From: Xanthobacteraceae bacterium
GTDB lineage: Bacteria > Pseudomonadota > Alphaproteobacteria > Rhizobiales > Xanthobacteraceae
Assembly: GCA_019746135.1 (NCBI GenBank)
Contig: JAIESI010000389.1
Location: 1-37,642 of the forward strand
Length of the DNA: 37,642 nucleotides
Direction of reading: 5' to 3'
In this document: positions 1 through 8,063 of the stretch, piece after piece
Layout: each line of letters starts with the position of its first letter
Position numbering within the stretch: the first letter of the stretch is position 1
The notes under the pieces: model-generated
Told to the model about the DNA's origin: nothing
The model's database searches: none
What the model saw: only the letters and a program-made list of their open reading frames with translations
Program-made: the position numbers and the translations under genes

Positions 1-244
1 CCTCCGTGAGCCACCACGCAAGCGCAGCAAACAGTCAGACCGATTGATGACATGCTTAACCTAGCGCATATGACCCCGACCCTCCCCCTTGCAGGGGGGA
101 GCGCACTGCCCGAGTTGAGGCAGATACGATGCCCCTGCGGCTTGACCCGTTTGCCCGCGACCGGGGAACCAGTCGTTTCGATGCGAGTTCCCCAAGTCGG
201 GGACGCAATTGCTGCACCGGGCCTTCGCCTGCAGGGAGGCGTCC
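1..244. other. Intergenic region before nfeD-like gene
   Basis: I see no convincing gene in this stretch. A hairpin with arms CTCCCCC (82-88) and GGGGGAG (95-101) is present, but no T-run follows it, so I do not call it a terminator. A good ribosome binding site, GGGAGG at 234-239, lies five bases before the ATG at 245 and fixes the start of the next gene. No promoter could be assigned with confidence. Confidence 0.5.
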
Positions 245-1666
245 ATGCGTCCGGGTCCCATCACCGGCGGGGCGGTTCAGCGGGTCGCTTGTCTGCGGAG
301 ATTGGGTCATCTCGCGCTGCGGGCGGCCTTCTTCGGCGTGGCGCTCGTCGTGCCGACTGTTGCGCTCGTTGGGACGTCGGCGGTCTCATCGGTTGTCTTG
401 GCCGCCGAGCGAGCCATTGTCCTTGATATCGATGGCGTCATCGGGCCGGCGGTTGCCGGGTATGTCTTGCACGAGATCAAAGCCGCGAGCCCGGAACGGG
501 TTGGCGTCATTGTCCTGCGCATGAATACGCCGGGCGGTCTCGACAGCTCCATGCGCGAGATCATCGGCGCCATGCTTGGCGCAAAGGTGCCGGTCGCGAC
601 CTATGTCGCGCCCGCCGGCGCGCGGGCCGCCAGCGCCGGCACCTACATCGCCTACGCCAGCGCCATCGCCGCAATGGCGCCCGGCACCAACATCGGCGCG
701 GCAACGCCGGTGCAGCTCGGCGGCAATCCGTTCTCTCCCGGCGGCAAACCCGAGCCGCCGGCGGGCGGAAAGCCGAACGAGCCCGCGGACACCGGGATGC
801 GCAAAGCCGTCAATGACGCGATCGCCTACATCCGCGGCCTTGCCGGGCTGCATGGCCGGAACGCGGACTGGGCGGAGGATGCGGTGCGGAACGCCGCAAG
901 CATCCCGGCTTCGGAGGCGCTCAAGATCAATGTCATCGACGTGGTCGCCGACGACATTCCCGACCTGCTCCGCAAGATCGACGGCCGGATCGTTTCAGTC
1001 GCCGGCAAGCCGACCCGCCTGGCAACGGCCGGGCTGGACATCGCCATCGTCGCGCCCGGCTGGCGCACCGAGCTTCTGGCCGCCATCACCAATCCGAACA
1101 TCGCGTTCCTCCTGCTGCTGATCGGCATCTACGGGCTGATCTTCGAGTTCCTCAATCCCGGCGCGGTCGCTCCCGGGGTGATCGGTGCCATCAGCCTGCT
1201 GGTCGCGCTCTACGCGCTCAACCTGCTGCCGATCAATTACGCCGGCCTTGGCCTCGTGCTGCTCGGCATCGGCCTGATGGTGGCTGAAGCGCATATCGGC
1301 AGCTTCGGGGTCATCGGCGTCGGCGGCATCGCCGCTTTCGTGATCGGCGCGATCATCATGTTCCCCGCCGGAGCGCCGGGGCTCGAGCTTGCGCCCTCGG
1401 TGATCGCGGCCGCCGCAGCGGTCGCGGCCGGGCTGTTCATGGTCGGGCTGACGCTGCTGCTGCGGTCGCGACGGCGCGCCGTGGTCACGGGCGAGCAGGC
1501 GCTGATCGGAAGCGAAGGCGAGGCGTTGTCGTGGCGGGGCGACGAGGGCCGGGTCCGCGTCATGGGCGAGATCTGGCGGGCTCGCGCCGCGGTTCCGCCA
1601 AAGCCGGGAGCCCGCGTCAAAGTCATCGGGCGCGATGGTCTTGTTCTGCTTGTCGCGTCGGCCTGA
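245..1666 (+). CDS. NfeD-family membrane serine protease (ClpP class)
   Basis: Membrane-bound ClpP-class serine protease of the long NfeD family, known in other species to cleave stomatin/slipin-like partners. The 473-residue protein has an N-terminal hydrophobic signal or anchor (about 22-54), a ClpP-like domain (about 56-250) with NTPGG at 94-98 and the nucleophile serine in AASAGTYI (Ser130), then several membrane helices (about 275-405, with LLLLIGIYGLIFEFLNPG) and a C-terminal OB-fold-like NfeD domain ending in VKVIGRDGLVLLV. The general base is probably the lysine in MRKAVNDAIAYIR, by analogy with the family. The start at 245 is preferred over an in-frame codon at 209 because GGGAGG lies just upstream. 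The slipin gene begins 40 bases downstream, the classic nfeD-slipin operon. Confidence 0.93.
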   Translation: MRPGPITGGAVQRVACLRRLGHLALRAAFFGVALVVPTVALVGTSAVSSVVLAAERAIVLDIDGVIGPAVAGYVLHEIKAASPERVGVIVLRMNTPGGLDSSMREIIGAMLGAKVPVATYVAPAGARAASAGTYIAYASAIAAMAPGTNIGAATPVQLGGNPFSPGGKPEPPAGGKPNEPADTGMRKAVNDAIAYIRGLAGLHGRNADWAEDAVRNAASIPASEALKINVIDVVADDIPDLLRKIDGRIVSVAGKPTRLATAGLDIAIVAPGWRTELLAAITNPNIAFLLLLIGIYGLIFEFLNPGAVAPGVIGAISLLVALYALNLLPINYAGLGLVLLGIGLMVAEAHIGSFGVIGVGGIAAFVIGAIIMFPAGAPGLELAPSVIAAAAAVAAGLFMVGLTLLLRSRRRAVVTGEQALIGSEGEALSWRGDEGRVRVMGEIWRARAAVPPKPGARVKVIGRDGLVLLVASA

Positions 1667-1706
1667 TGCCAGCGTCACCGCGCAGGGGCGGGAAAGGAGC
1701 CGTGCC

Positions 1707-2492
1707 ATGCTTTCTGCCGTAACCGCTCTCGTGTTCGCCATTCTTGCCGTCGGCATCCTGTACTCGTCGGTGCGCATCCTGCGCGAGTACGAACGCGGCG
1801 TGGTGTTCACGCTCGGCCGCTACACCGGCACCAAGGGGCCGGGATTTTTTCTGCTGGTGCCGTTTGTTCAGCAAATGGTGCGCGTCGATCTCCGCGTTGT
1901 CGTCGATGAAGTGCCGCCGCAGGACGTGATCTCGCGCGACAACGTTTCGGTCAAAGTGAACGCGGTGCTCTATTTCCGCGTCGTGGACGCCGAGAAGGCC
2001 ATCATCCAGGTCAACAACTATCTCGCGGCAACCAGCCAGCTGGCGCAGACCACGCTGCGCTGGGTGCTCGGCAAGCACGATCTCGATGCGATGCTGGCCG
2101 AGCGGGACAAGCTCAACGCCGACATCCAGGACGTGCTCGACAAACAGACCGAAGCCTGGGGGATCAAGGTCTCCAACGTCGAGATCAAGCGCATCGATCT
2201 CAACGAGAGCATGATCCGCGCCATCGCGCGTCAAGCCGAGGCCGAGCGCACCCGCCGCGCCAAGATCATCAATGCGGAAGGCGAGCAACAGGCCGCGCAA
2301 AAGCTGGTCGATGCCGCCCGCATCCTGCAGTCGGTGCCGCAGGCGATGCAGCTGCGCTATCTCGCCACACTGTTCGATATCGCCGGCGAGCGGAGCTCGA
2401 CCATCGTGTTCCCCTTCCCGATCGACCTCATGGAGGCTTTAGGTCGTTCCTGGGGTCGTCCTTGTGGGCGTCAGTCCTCCCCCGAAACGTGA
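1707..2492 (+). CDS. Slipin / stomatin-like SPFH-domain membrane protein
   Basis: SPFH (band 7) protein, probably an oligomeric scaffold in the cytoplasmic membrane and the usual partner or substrate of the NfeD protease encoded just upstream. The 261-residue product has one N-terminal membrane segment (about 2-22), then the SPFH domain with YERGVVFTLGRYTG and the VPPQDVISRDNVSVKVNAVLYFRV stretch (family hallmark), followed by an Ala/Glu-rich helix (AIARQAEAERTRRAKIINAEGEQQAAQ, described here in two overlapping parts) expected to form a coiled coil. The start is ATG 1707, seven bases after GGAAAGGAG. A longer in-frame start at 1635 would overlap nfeD and delay the membrane segment, so it is rejected. 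Confidence 0.93.
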   Translation: MLSAVTALVFAILAVGILYSSVRILREYERGVVFTLGRYTGTKGPGFFLLVPFVQQMVRVDLRVVVDEVPPQDVISRDNVSVKVNAVLYFRVVDAEKAIIQVNNYLAATSQLAQTTLRWVLGKHDLDAMLAERDKLNADIQDVLDKQTEAWGIKVSNVEIKRIDLNESMIRAIARQAEAERTRRAKIINAEGEQQAAQKLVDAARILQSVPQAMQLRYLATLFDIAGERSSTIVFPFPIDLMEALGRSWGRPCGRQSSPET

Positions 2493-2514
2493 GGCTGGTG
2501 CAAGAAAGCTGCGG

Positions 2515-3444
2515 ATGAACAACGAGCCGGCCCCGACCGTTCGCGCTGTCACCGTATTCGGGGGGACCGGATTTCTCGGCCGCCGCGTCGTCCGACAGCT
2601 CCGAAGACACGGATATGCGGTTCGGGTGGCGTCCAGACACCCGGATCGCCCGCTCTGGCCGTTCAGTGTCGGCGACCAGCAACCGGTGCCCGTCGTCGCC
2701 GATATTCGTGACGAGCAATCGGTCGCAGAGGCCGTTTTCGGCGCTTACGGCGTCGTCAATGCGGTCAGTCTTTATGTCGAGCGCGGATCGGCGACGTTTC
2801 ATTCGGTGCACGTTGCAGCCGCGCAACGGGTGGCGGCGCAGGCGCAGCGCGCCGGTGTGAAACGGCTTGTGCACGTGTCCGGAATTGGCGCCGATGCGGC
2901 CTCGTCATCGCGCTACATCCGCAAACGCGGTGAAGGCGAGGCGGCGGTTCGGCGCGCGTTCGCCGGCGCCACGGTGATCCGCCCGGCGGTGATGTTCGGC
3001 GCGGACGACGCGTTTCTCACCACGATCATCGGGTTGATGCACCGTTTTCCGGTCTTTCCCATGTTCGGCCGCGGTCAGACGCGGCTGCAGCCGGTCCATG
3101 TGGAAGACGTCGCCGGCGCCATCGCCCGGCTGATCGACCGGGATCAAACACAGGGGAGGATATTCGAGTGCGGCGGGCCGGAGGTCTATTCGTATGAAGC
3201 ACTGCTCCGGGTCGTTGCACGAGAGGCCGGGCTGAAGCCAAGGCTTGTCCCCGTCCCGTTCGCCGCCTGGCACGTCCTGGCATGGATGGCGGAAATGCTC
3301 CCCAGTCCGCCCGTGACCGGCAATCAGGTGGAGCTGATGCAGCACGACACCGTGCCCTCGCCGAACATGCCGGGATTTGCCGAGCTCGAAATTTCGCCGC
3401 ACGCGGTCGACGACATCCTCCGTGAAATCATGTGGGAGCATTGA
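2515..3444 (+). CDS. NDUFA9-like NAD(P)-binding protein (atypical SDR)
   Basis: Atypical short-chain dehydrogenase of the complex I NDUFA9-like family. These proteins bind NAD(P) in a Rossmann fold and are thought to be structural or assembly factors of respiratory complexes or quinone-related enzymes rather than classical dehydrogenases. The 309-residue protein shows the nucleotide-binding motif GGTGFLGRR at 16-24, a V-R-x-A-S-R-H-P stretch typical of NADP-type atypical SDRs, and the substrate-domain pattern RPAVMFG. ATG 2515 is chosen, although a GTG at 2464 in the same frame would overlap the slipin gene. The gene is 22 bases after the slipin stop and convergent with the NDH-2 gene, so a role at the respiratory membrane is plausible but inferred. 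Confidence 0.85.
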   Translation: MNNEPAPTVRAVTVFGGTGFLGRRVVRQLRRHGYAVRVASRHPDRPLWPFSVGDQQPVPVVADIRDEQSVAEAVFGAYGVVNAVSLYVERGSATFHSVHVAAAQRVAAQAQRAGVKRLVHVSGIGADAASSSRYIRKRGEGEAAVRRAFAGATVIRPAVMFGADDAFLTTIIGLMHRFPVFPMFGRGQTRLQPVHVEDVAGAIARLIDRDQTQGRIFECGGPEVYSYEALLRVVAREAGLKPRLVPVPFAAWHVLAWMAEMLPSPPVTGNQVELMQHDTVPSPNMPGFAELEISPHAVDDILREIMWEH

Positions 3445-3485
3445 CGAGCGAGCGCGTCCACTTCGGCGCGCCCTCCCGACGAACG

Positions 3486-4802
3486 TCAGCCCGCCTTCGA
3501 ACGCAGTCCGGTTTGCGCCGCCTGCCCTTGCCCCTCGGCGCGCGCATCCAGCCCGGTGATGAGCCGGCTGCCGCGCTGGAACGTGATGTAATTCCAGGCC
3601 CAGTTCAGCGCGACGATGAAGCGGTTGCGAAGGCCGATCAGGAAGTAGATGTGGACGATGCTCCACAGCACCCAGGCGAAGAAGCCCGAGACCTTCAACC
3701 GGCCGAGCTGCATCACCGCCCGCGAGCGGCCGATGGTGGCGAGCGCGCCGTAGTCGCGATAGCGGAACGCCGCGACGGTGCGGCCCTCGCGGCGCGCGAT
3801 CAGCGCGCGGGCGATGTACTGACCCTGCTGCTTGGCGACCGGGGCGACGCCCGGAAGCACCGCGCCGTTCGCGTCGGTGACCGCAGCGGTGTCGCCGATC
3901 ACGAACACGTCGGGATGGCCGGGCACCGACAGATCAGGGCGGACCTTGACCCGGCCGGCGCGGTCGGTTTCCGCGCCGAGCCATTGGCCGGCCTGCGACG
4001 CCAGCACGCCCGCCGCCCAGATCACCGTGCGCGTCGGGATGAAGTCGCTGCCGAGACGGACGCCGTCGGCATTGCAATCGGTGACGGCGGCGCCGAGGCG
4101 GACCTCGACACCAAGCTGCTCGAGCGCGCGGCGCGCGGTGTCCGACAGCGTCTCGTCGAACGGCGTCAGCACGCGGGACGCCGCCTCGACCAGAACGATG
4201 CGGGCGCTGCGCGGATCGATCGAGCGGAAGTCGGCGGCGAGCGCGCGCTTGGCGAGCTCGGCGATGGCGCCGGCCATCTCGACGCCGGTCGGGCCGCCGC
4301 CGATCACCACGAAGGTCAGCAAACGCGCCCGCTCGGCGGCGTCGCTCTCGTTCTCGGCGTGCTCGAAGGCGAGCAGGATGCGACGCCGCACCGAGGTCGC
4401 GTCATCGATGGTCTTCAGCCCCGGCGCAAACTCCGCCCAGTCGTCGTGGCCGAAATAGGCGTGCCGGGCGCCGGTCGCGATCACGAGATAGTCGTAAGGA
4501 ACGCGATGGCCGTCGATCACGACCTCCCTGCGCGGGAGATCGACGCCGGTGACCGCCGCCAGCATGACGCGGGCGTTTTTCTGGCCGCGCAGCACGTGGC
4601 GGATCGGCCAGGCGATGTCGGCCGGCGACAGCGCCGCGGTCGCCACCTGATAGAGCAGCGGCTGGAACAGGTGGTGGTTGTTGCGGTCGATCAGCGTGAC
4701 ATCGAACGGCGCTTTCGCCAGCGCCTTGGCGGCGGACAAGCCGCCGAAGCCGCCGCCAATGATGACGACGCGAGGTGCGGGTTCAGTCCGGGCATCGCTC
4801 AT
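3486..4802 (-). CDS. ndh: Type II NADH dehydrogenase (NDH-2-like FAD oxidoreductase)
   Basis: Single-subunit, non-proton-pumping NADH:quinone oxidoreductase on the inner face of the membrane. The 438-residue protein carries an FAD-binding Rossmann motif GGGFGG (16-21) and a second NAD(H)-binding motif, VVIGGGPTGVEMAGAIAEL, near 166-184, the two-dinucleotide-fold layout of NDH-2. The YQVATAALSPADIAWPIR region and the C-terminal FFAWVLWSIVHIYFLIGLRNR segment, a membrane-associating hydrophobic stretch, are also typical. ATG 4802 is preceded by GGAGCGG and is preferred over the in-frame codon at 4826. A 17-bp perfect inverted repeat lies in its leader. Other flavin disulfide-reductase-family members (sulfide:quinone reductase) are less likely because no conserved redox cysteine pair is seen. 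Confidence 0.9.
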   Translation of the reverse strand: MSDARTEPAPRVVIIGGGFGGLSAAKALAKAPFDVTLIDRNNHHLFQPLLYQVATAALSPADIAWPIRHVLRGQKNARVMLAAVTGVDLPRREVVIDGHRVPYDYLVIATGARHAYFGHDDWAEFAPGLKTIDDATSVRRRILLAFEHAENESDAAERARLLTFVVIGGGPTGVEMAGAIAELAKRALAADFRSIDPRSARIVLVEAASRVLTPFDETLSDTARRALEQLGVEVRLGAAVTDCNADGVRLGSDFIPTRTVIWAAGVLASQAGQWLGAETDRAGRVKVRPDLSVPGHPDVFVIGDTAAVTDANGAVLPGVAPVAKQQGQYIARALIARREGRTVAAFRYRDYGALATIGRSRAVMQLGRLKVSGFFAWVLWSIVHIYFLIGLRNRFIVALNWAWNYITFQRGSRLITGLDARAEGQGQAAQTGLRSKAG

Positions 4803-4814
4803 CGTCCGCTCCGT

Positions 4815-4888
4815 GCGGTTCCGCACCCATAGCCGCGGGGACGGACTGGCAGCATACGCCTTCCCGTCAGATATGGGTGCGGAACCGC
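4815..4888. repeat. 17-bp perfect inverted repeat between NMO and ndh
   Basis: GCGGTTCCGCACCCATA at 4815-4831 is the exact reverse complement of TATGGGTGCGGAACCGC at 4872-4888, with a 40-base spacer. Each arm is itself nearly palindromic (GTGCGG-TT-CCGCAC around 4814-4827). It falls between the stop of the nitronate monooxygenase gene and the start of ndh on the minus strand, so in RNA it would form a long hairpin just before the ndh ribosome binding site. No U-run follows, so a simple intrinsic terminator is not supported. It may be a mobile palindromic repeat or an attenuator. Confidence 0.75.
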
Positions 4889-4928
4889 GCGTTCGGAAGC
4901 TCCGGCGCTTCCTTGCCGGCAGCGACGG

Positions 4929-5903
4929 CTACGCCGACAGGCGAGGCAATTTGCTCTTGAGAATCTGCTCCGCCTCCTGCGCAATCCGCGTGACGATCTC
5001 GCCCGCGGGCGGAATGTCGCGAATGAGCCCTGCGTCCTGCCCCATCGACAGCGGGCCCTCGTCCACGTCGCCGTTCTTGCGCGCCTCCTGCAGCCGCGCA
5101 TGGGCCTCGGCGCGCGACTGGCGCAGCGCCCATTCGCGGCCGGCCCAGCGCTCGATGAAGCGGTTGCGCCGCGAGCGGGTCATGGCGCCGGGCCACACCA
5201 GCCCGGCGGCAAGATCGGGGATCACAGAAAGCTGGGTGTCGTGGCCGTCGCTGTCGACGATCGCCTGCTTGAAGTTCGGATGCAGCGGCGACTCGACGGT
5301 GGCGAGAAACCGGGTGCCGAGCAGGATGCCCTGCGCGCCGAGCGCAAGCGCTGCGACCAGCCCGCGGCCGTCGGCAAAGCCACCCGCCGCCAGCACCGGC
5401 AGCGGCCCGACCGCGTCGACGATCATCGGGATCAGCGGCATGCTCGCCATGAAGCCGACATGGCCGCCGCCCTCGGTGCCCTGGGCGATGATGACGTCGG
5501 CGCCGGCTTTCGCCGCGCGCACCGCCTCGGGCACGGTGCCGGCCATGTGCGTCACCTTGCTGCCGGCCTCATGGGCGCGGTCGAAGAACGCCTTGAGGTC
5601 CTGGTCGGGCCTCGCCCAGGCGAACTGCATGACCGACGGGCGAAGCTTCAGCGCCGCAGAAAAGCTGTCCTCGCGCGTGTCGAACAGAAGGAAGTTCAGG
5701 CCGAACGGCTTGTTGGTCTCGCGGCGGATCGCGCCGGCGCGCTCATCGATCTGCTGCGGCGTCAGATAGTGGCAGCCGAGCGCGCCAAGCCCGCCCGCCT
5801 TCGACACCGCGGCGACCAGCTCCGGCGAGGTGGCCGAGCCCATGCCGCCGAGCGCGATCGGGTGCTCGATGTCCAACAGATCACAGACCGGCGTGCGTAT
5901 CAT
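4929..5903 (-). CDS. Nitronate monooxygenase-like FMN enzyme
   Basis: FMN-dependent TIM-barrel enzyme of the nitronate monooxygenase / 2-nitropropane dioxygenase family, which oxidises alkyl nitronates such as propionate-3-nitronate to aldehydes or keto acids and nitrite. Some members are NADH:quinone reductases. The 324-residue protein has the N-terminal HPIALGGMGSATSPELVAA motif, the AGGLGALG turn, the FMN/catalytic-histidine region AQGTEGGGHVGF and the phosphate-binding LPVLAAGGFADGRGL segment. The start at 5903 has GGGAGGG nine bases upstream. It lies on the same strand as, and about 190 bases downstream of, the AhpD-like gene, with a palindromic repeat in between, so co-transcription is uncertain. 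Confidence 0.9.
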   Translation of the reverse strand: MIRTPVCDLLDIEHPIALGGMGSATSPELVAAVSKAGGLGALGCHYLTPQQIDERAGAIRRETNKPFGLNFLLFDTREDSFSAALKLRPSVMQFAWARPDQDLKAFFDRAHEAGSKVTHMAGTVPEAVRAAKAGADVIIAQGTEGGGHVGFMASMPLIPMIVDAVGPLPVLAAGGFADGRGLVAALALGAQGILLGTRFLATVESPLHPNFKQAIVDSDGHDTQLSVIPDLAAGLVWPGAMTRSRRNRFIERWAGREWALRQSRAEAHARLQEARKNGDVDEGPLSMGQDAGLIRDIPPAGEIVTRIAQEAEQILKSKLPRLSA

Positions 5904-5965
5904 TGCGTTTCCCTCCCGAAAAATGATGCGGCCCGTTTTTTTTGTGCGGGTCTGTTTGCTGCCCG

Positions 5966-6088
5966 GTCATTCCGGGACGCCGCGAAAGCGGCGGGCCGGG
6001 AATCCAGACTAGCAGGGACTTTCCTTGAACTGGATTCCGGGCTCGCCCGCCTTCGCCCTGCGGGCTCCGGCGCGGCGCCCCGGATGAC
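5966..6088. repeat. Composite palindromic intergenic repeat (REP-like)
   Basis: A left block with TCATTCCGGGACGCCGC followed by CGGGCCGGGAATCCAG is mirrored by a right block with CTGGATTCCGGGCTCGCC and ending CGCCCCGGATGA, so the two halves pair over a long imperfect stem. This is the look of the short palindromic intergenic repeats common in Bradyrhizobium/Rhodopseudomonas-type genomes, from my general knowledge. It fills almost the whole gap between the AhpD-like gene and the nitronate monooxygenase gene. Confidence 0.7.
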
Positions 6089-6096
6089 GGCGGTGG

Positions 6097-6750
6097 TTAC
6101 GCCGCCGACGAGCTCGGCGTGGGCTTTTTCTTCGCCCAGTAGCTGGGATCGGCCTTGGAGTGCTTCAGCGCATCCATGTCCTCGAAGCCCGGCGCCATCG
6201 AGCCGTCGGTGCCGGCAAGGATCTGGTGATGCTCGATGTCGAGCGTCCTGAGCCAGCGCTGCTGGCCCATGGTGATGGCGATGAAGTAGCCGATCTCGAC
6301 CAGCTCCGGCTCGGTGAAGTGCTTGTGCAGCCGCGCCCACAGCGCATCGGTCGACGGCAGGTCCCAGGTGATGCACTCGGCGTAGGCGAGCGCGGCCTTC
6401 TGCCGGTCGTCGTAGCGCGTGGAGGTCTCGAAATTGATCAGGTCGAGATAGTCCGCCTCGACCGCGCCCGCCTTCCCGGCCTTGATCGAGCGCTGGTTGC
6501 CGCAGAACTCGCACAGCACCGAGCGCGACACGTAGAGCCGGCACAGCTCCTTGATGTTGTGGTCGGCGACGCCGGTGTGGAACACGTCGCGCCAGGTGTT
6601 GGCGAACGACCAGAACGCCTTCGGCACGTGCGCGCGGATCGCCTGGCTCTCCGGCCGCGGCGTACCCTCGCGGCGGCAGCGGTCCAGCTCATCGAGCATG
6701 GCCTGGTCTTTCATGGTGGCGGGGTCGACGTAGCTGATCCGGGGTGCCAT
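6097..6750 (-). CDS. AhpD / carboxymuconolactone decarboxylase-like protein
   Basis: All-alpha protein of the AhpD-like superfamily (carboxymuconolactone decarboxylase fold), whose members include alkylhydroperoxide reductases and decarboxylases. The 217-residue product has a CxxC pair in LCEFCGNQRS, the position of the redox cysteines in AhpD-type peroxidases, inside a helix-rich core (AFWSFANTWRDVFHTG, YDDRQKAALAYAECITWDL). That favours peroxidase or thiol chemistry over ring-opening decarboxylation, but the substrate is unknown. ATG 6750 has GAGAGGA upstream. Its promoter region contains a perfect 20-bp palindrome at 6765-6784, and a divergent LacI-family gene follows, so it is probably that repressor's main target. 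Confidence 0.85.
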   Translation of the reverse strand: MAPRISYVDPATMKDQAMLDELDRCRREGTPRPESQAIRAHVPKAFWSFANTWRDVFHTGVADHNIKELCRLYVSRSVLCEFCGNQRSIKAGKAGAVEADYLDLINFETSTRYDDRQKAALAYAECITWDLPSTDALWARLHKHFTEPELVEIGYFIAITMGQQRWLRTLDIEHHQILAGTDGSMAPGFEDMDALKHSKADPSYWAKKKPTPSSSAA

Positions 6751-6764
6751 GGCGTCCTCTCTTG

Positions 6765-6784
6765 TTATGCAAACGTTTGCATAA
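6765..6784. promoter_or_regulatory. LacI-family operator (perfect 20-bp palindrome)
   Basis: TTATGCAAACGTTTGCATAA is a perfect palindrome of 20 bases centred on the CG step, the usual symmetry of LacI/GalR operators (A-A-C-G-T-T core). It sits 14 bases before the start of the AhpD-like gene, so a bound repressor would block its transcription. The adjacent divergent gene encodes a LacI-type repressor, the obvious candidate to bind here. A second related site lies at 6846-6859. Confidence 0.85.
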
Positions 6785-6845
6785 ACCAGTCGGCCGGGAT
6801 AGTCTAGTGGTCGCATTATCAACAAGGGCAACGGAATTCCGGCGT

Positions 6846-6859
6846 TGCAATCGTTTGCC
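6846..6859. promoter_or_regulatory. Second LacI-type operator, imperfect
   Basis: TTGCAATCGTTTGC (6846-6859) matches the core of the perfect palindrome at 6765-6784 apart from one A-to-T change, and the match ends at 6858 (next base C instead of A). It lies 47 bases before the LacI-family start codon and about 74 bases centre-to-centre (roughly seven DNA turns) from the first site. This suggests autoregulation and possibly DNA looping by a tetramer or two dimers, which is inference. Confidence 0.65.
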
Positions 6860-6905
6860 AAATCAGGCCTGTTCTGCGCGACAAGGCATTGAGGAATCAG
6901 CGCCC

Positions 6906-7946
6906 ATGCAGGGATCCGCGCGGAGCGGTCCGGTCACCATCAAGCAGGTCGCCGAGGCGGCCGGGGTGCACTTCTCCACCGTGTCGCGGGCGCTGAAGCC
7001 CGACACCCGGCACCGGGTCAATCCGCAGATCGCCGCACGCATCCTCGAAACCGCGCAGCGGCTCGGCTACCGCACCAACACGCTGGCCTCGAGCCTGCGG
7101 ACCCGGCGCTCCTACGTGGTCGGCGTCATCGTGCCGGACATTGCCAGCCTCCTGTTCCCGCCGATCCTCGAGGGCATCGAGGCGACGCTGCTGCGCGAGG
7201 GCTACATGACGATCGTGGCCAACTCCGCCAACGATCCGGAGCGGCAGCGTCGCATTCTCGCCAGCATGACCGAGCGGCAGGTCGACGGCCTGATCATCGC
7301 CTCGGCGGCACTGGCCGATCCGGTCTTGACCGAGCGGCCGGACACGCGCGCGCCGATCGTGCTGATGAACCGCACGGATGACACCGGCCGTGCGCCGGCG
7401 GTGATCAACGACGACATCCGCGGCATCGGGCTTGCCGTCGGCCATCTCGCGGCGCTCGGCCACCGGCGGATCGCCCACATCGCCGGACCTCAATGGCTGT
7501 CGACCGGCGCGATGCGCCTGCGCGGCTTTCAGATGGCGATGGCCGAGCATACGCGCGGGCGAAAGCCTGTGGTCGTTGCCGCCGAAGCCTTCTCGCGTGA
7601 AGCGGGCGCCGCCGCGTGCGAGCGGCTGATCGCCCAGGCGCCCGACACCACCGCGATCGTCGCCGCCAACGACCTCATCGCGCTCGGCTGCTACGACACG
7701 CTCGCCGCGCGCAACATCGCCTGCCCGGCCGCAATGTCGATCACCGGCTACAACGACGCGCCGTTCATGGACATGGTGAGCCCGCCGCTCACCACCGTCC
7801 GCATCCGCCAGCGCGAGATGGGCATCGAGGCGGCGCGCGTGCTGCTGGCGCGGATGAACGGCCAGGAGATCGCGGCGGACACGCTGCTGCGGCCGGAGCT
7901 GATCGCGCGCCGCTCGACGGCGGCACCGAGGAAGGCCGCCGATTGA
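6906..7946 (+). CDS. LacI/GalR-family transcriptional repressor
   Basis: DNA-binding repressor of the LacI/GalR family, typically responding to a sugar or small metabolite. The 346-residue protein starts with the helix-turn-helix and hinge (about 11-65: TIKQVAEAAGVHFSTVSRAL, ending with RTNTLASSLRTRRSYVVGVI), followed by a periplasmic-binding-protein-like effector domain (VPDIASLLFPPILEGIE; DGLIIASA; RRIAHIAGP; TAIVAANDLIALGCYD; SITGYNDAPFMDMVSPPLTTV) of normal length. ATG 6906 is chosen because the helix-turn-helix begins right after it and TGAGGA lies upstream. An open frame reaching back to 6744 runs through the operators and is not coding. The effector cannot be told from sequence. Its neighbour and two palindromes imply control of the AhpD-like gene and of itself. 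Confidence 0.93.
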   Translation: MQGSARSGPVTIKQVAEAAGVHFSTVSRALKPDTRHRVNPQIAARILETAQRLGYRTNTLASSLRTRRSYVVGVIVPDIASLLFPPILEGIEATLLREGYMTIVANSANDPERQRRILASMTERQVDGLIIASAALADPVLTERPDTRAPIVLMNRTDDTGRAPAVINDDIRGIGLAVGHLAALGHRRIAHIAGPQWLSTGAMRLRGFQMAMAEHTRGRKPVVVAAEAFSREAGAAACERLIAQAPDTTAIVAANDLIALGCYDTLAARNIACPAAMSITGYNDAPFMDMVSPPLTTVRIRQREMGIEAARVLLARMNGQEIAADTLLRPELIARRSTAAPRKAAD

Positions 7947-7979
7947 CGTCTGCCGTTCTGCGATCGCTCCGTGAGACTT

Positions 7980-8053
7980 CATCGCCCGCCTTCGCGGGCG
8001 ATGACAGCCGTGCAAGCGCCCACCAGGTGTCATGCCCCGCGAAGGCGGGGCAT
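7980..8053. repeat. Pair of inverted REP-like hairpins
   Basis: Two hairpins: arms CATCGCCCGC (7980-7989) and GCGGGCGATG (7994-8003) with loop CTTC, and arms ATGCCCCGC (8032-8040) and GCGGGGCAT (8045-8053) with loop GAAG. The second unit is close to the reverse complement of the first, so together they also form a larger inverted repeat, like paired REP elements. They occupy the gap between the convergent LacI-family and secreted-protein genes and could also act as a bidirectional transcription end. Confidence 0.75.
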
Positions 8054-8063
8054 CCGGTATCCC

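Noticed and set aside
82-101. Hairpin of CTCCCCC and GGGGGAG as a terminator
   Set aside because: No T-run follows it in either direction, so termination is not supported.
3432-4832. 466-codon open frame on the plus strand opposite ndh
   Set aside because: It overlaps an NDH-2 gene with both nucleotide-binding motifs. The translation looks like a reverse-complement shadow (repeated Arg/Asp/Gly runs).
6744-6905. N-terminal extension of the LacI-family protein back to 6744
   Set aside because: This stretch carries the two palindromic operators and codes for no helix-turn-helix residues. The fold begins right after ATG 6906.
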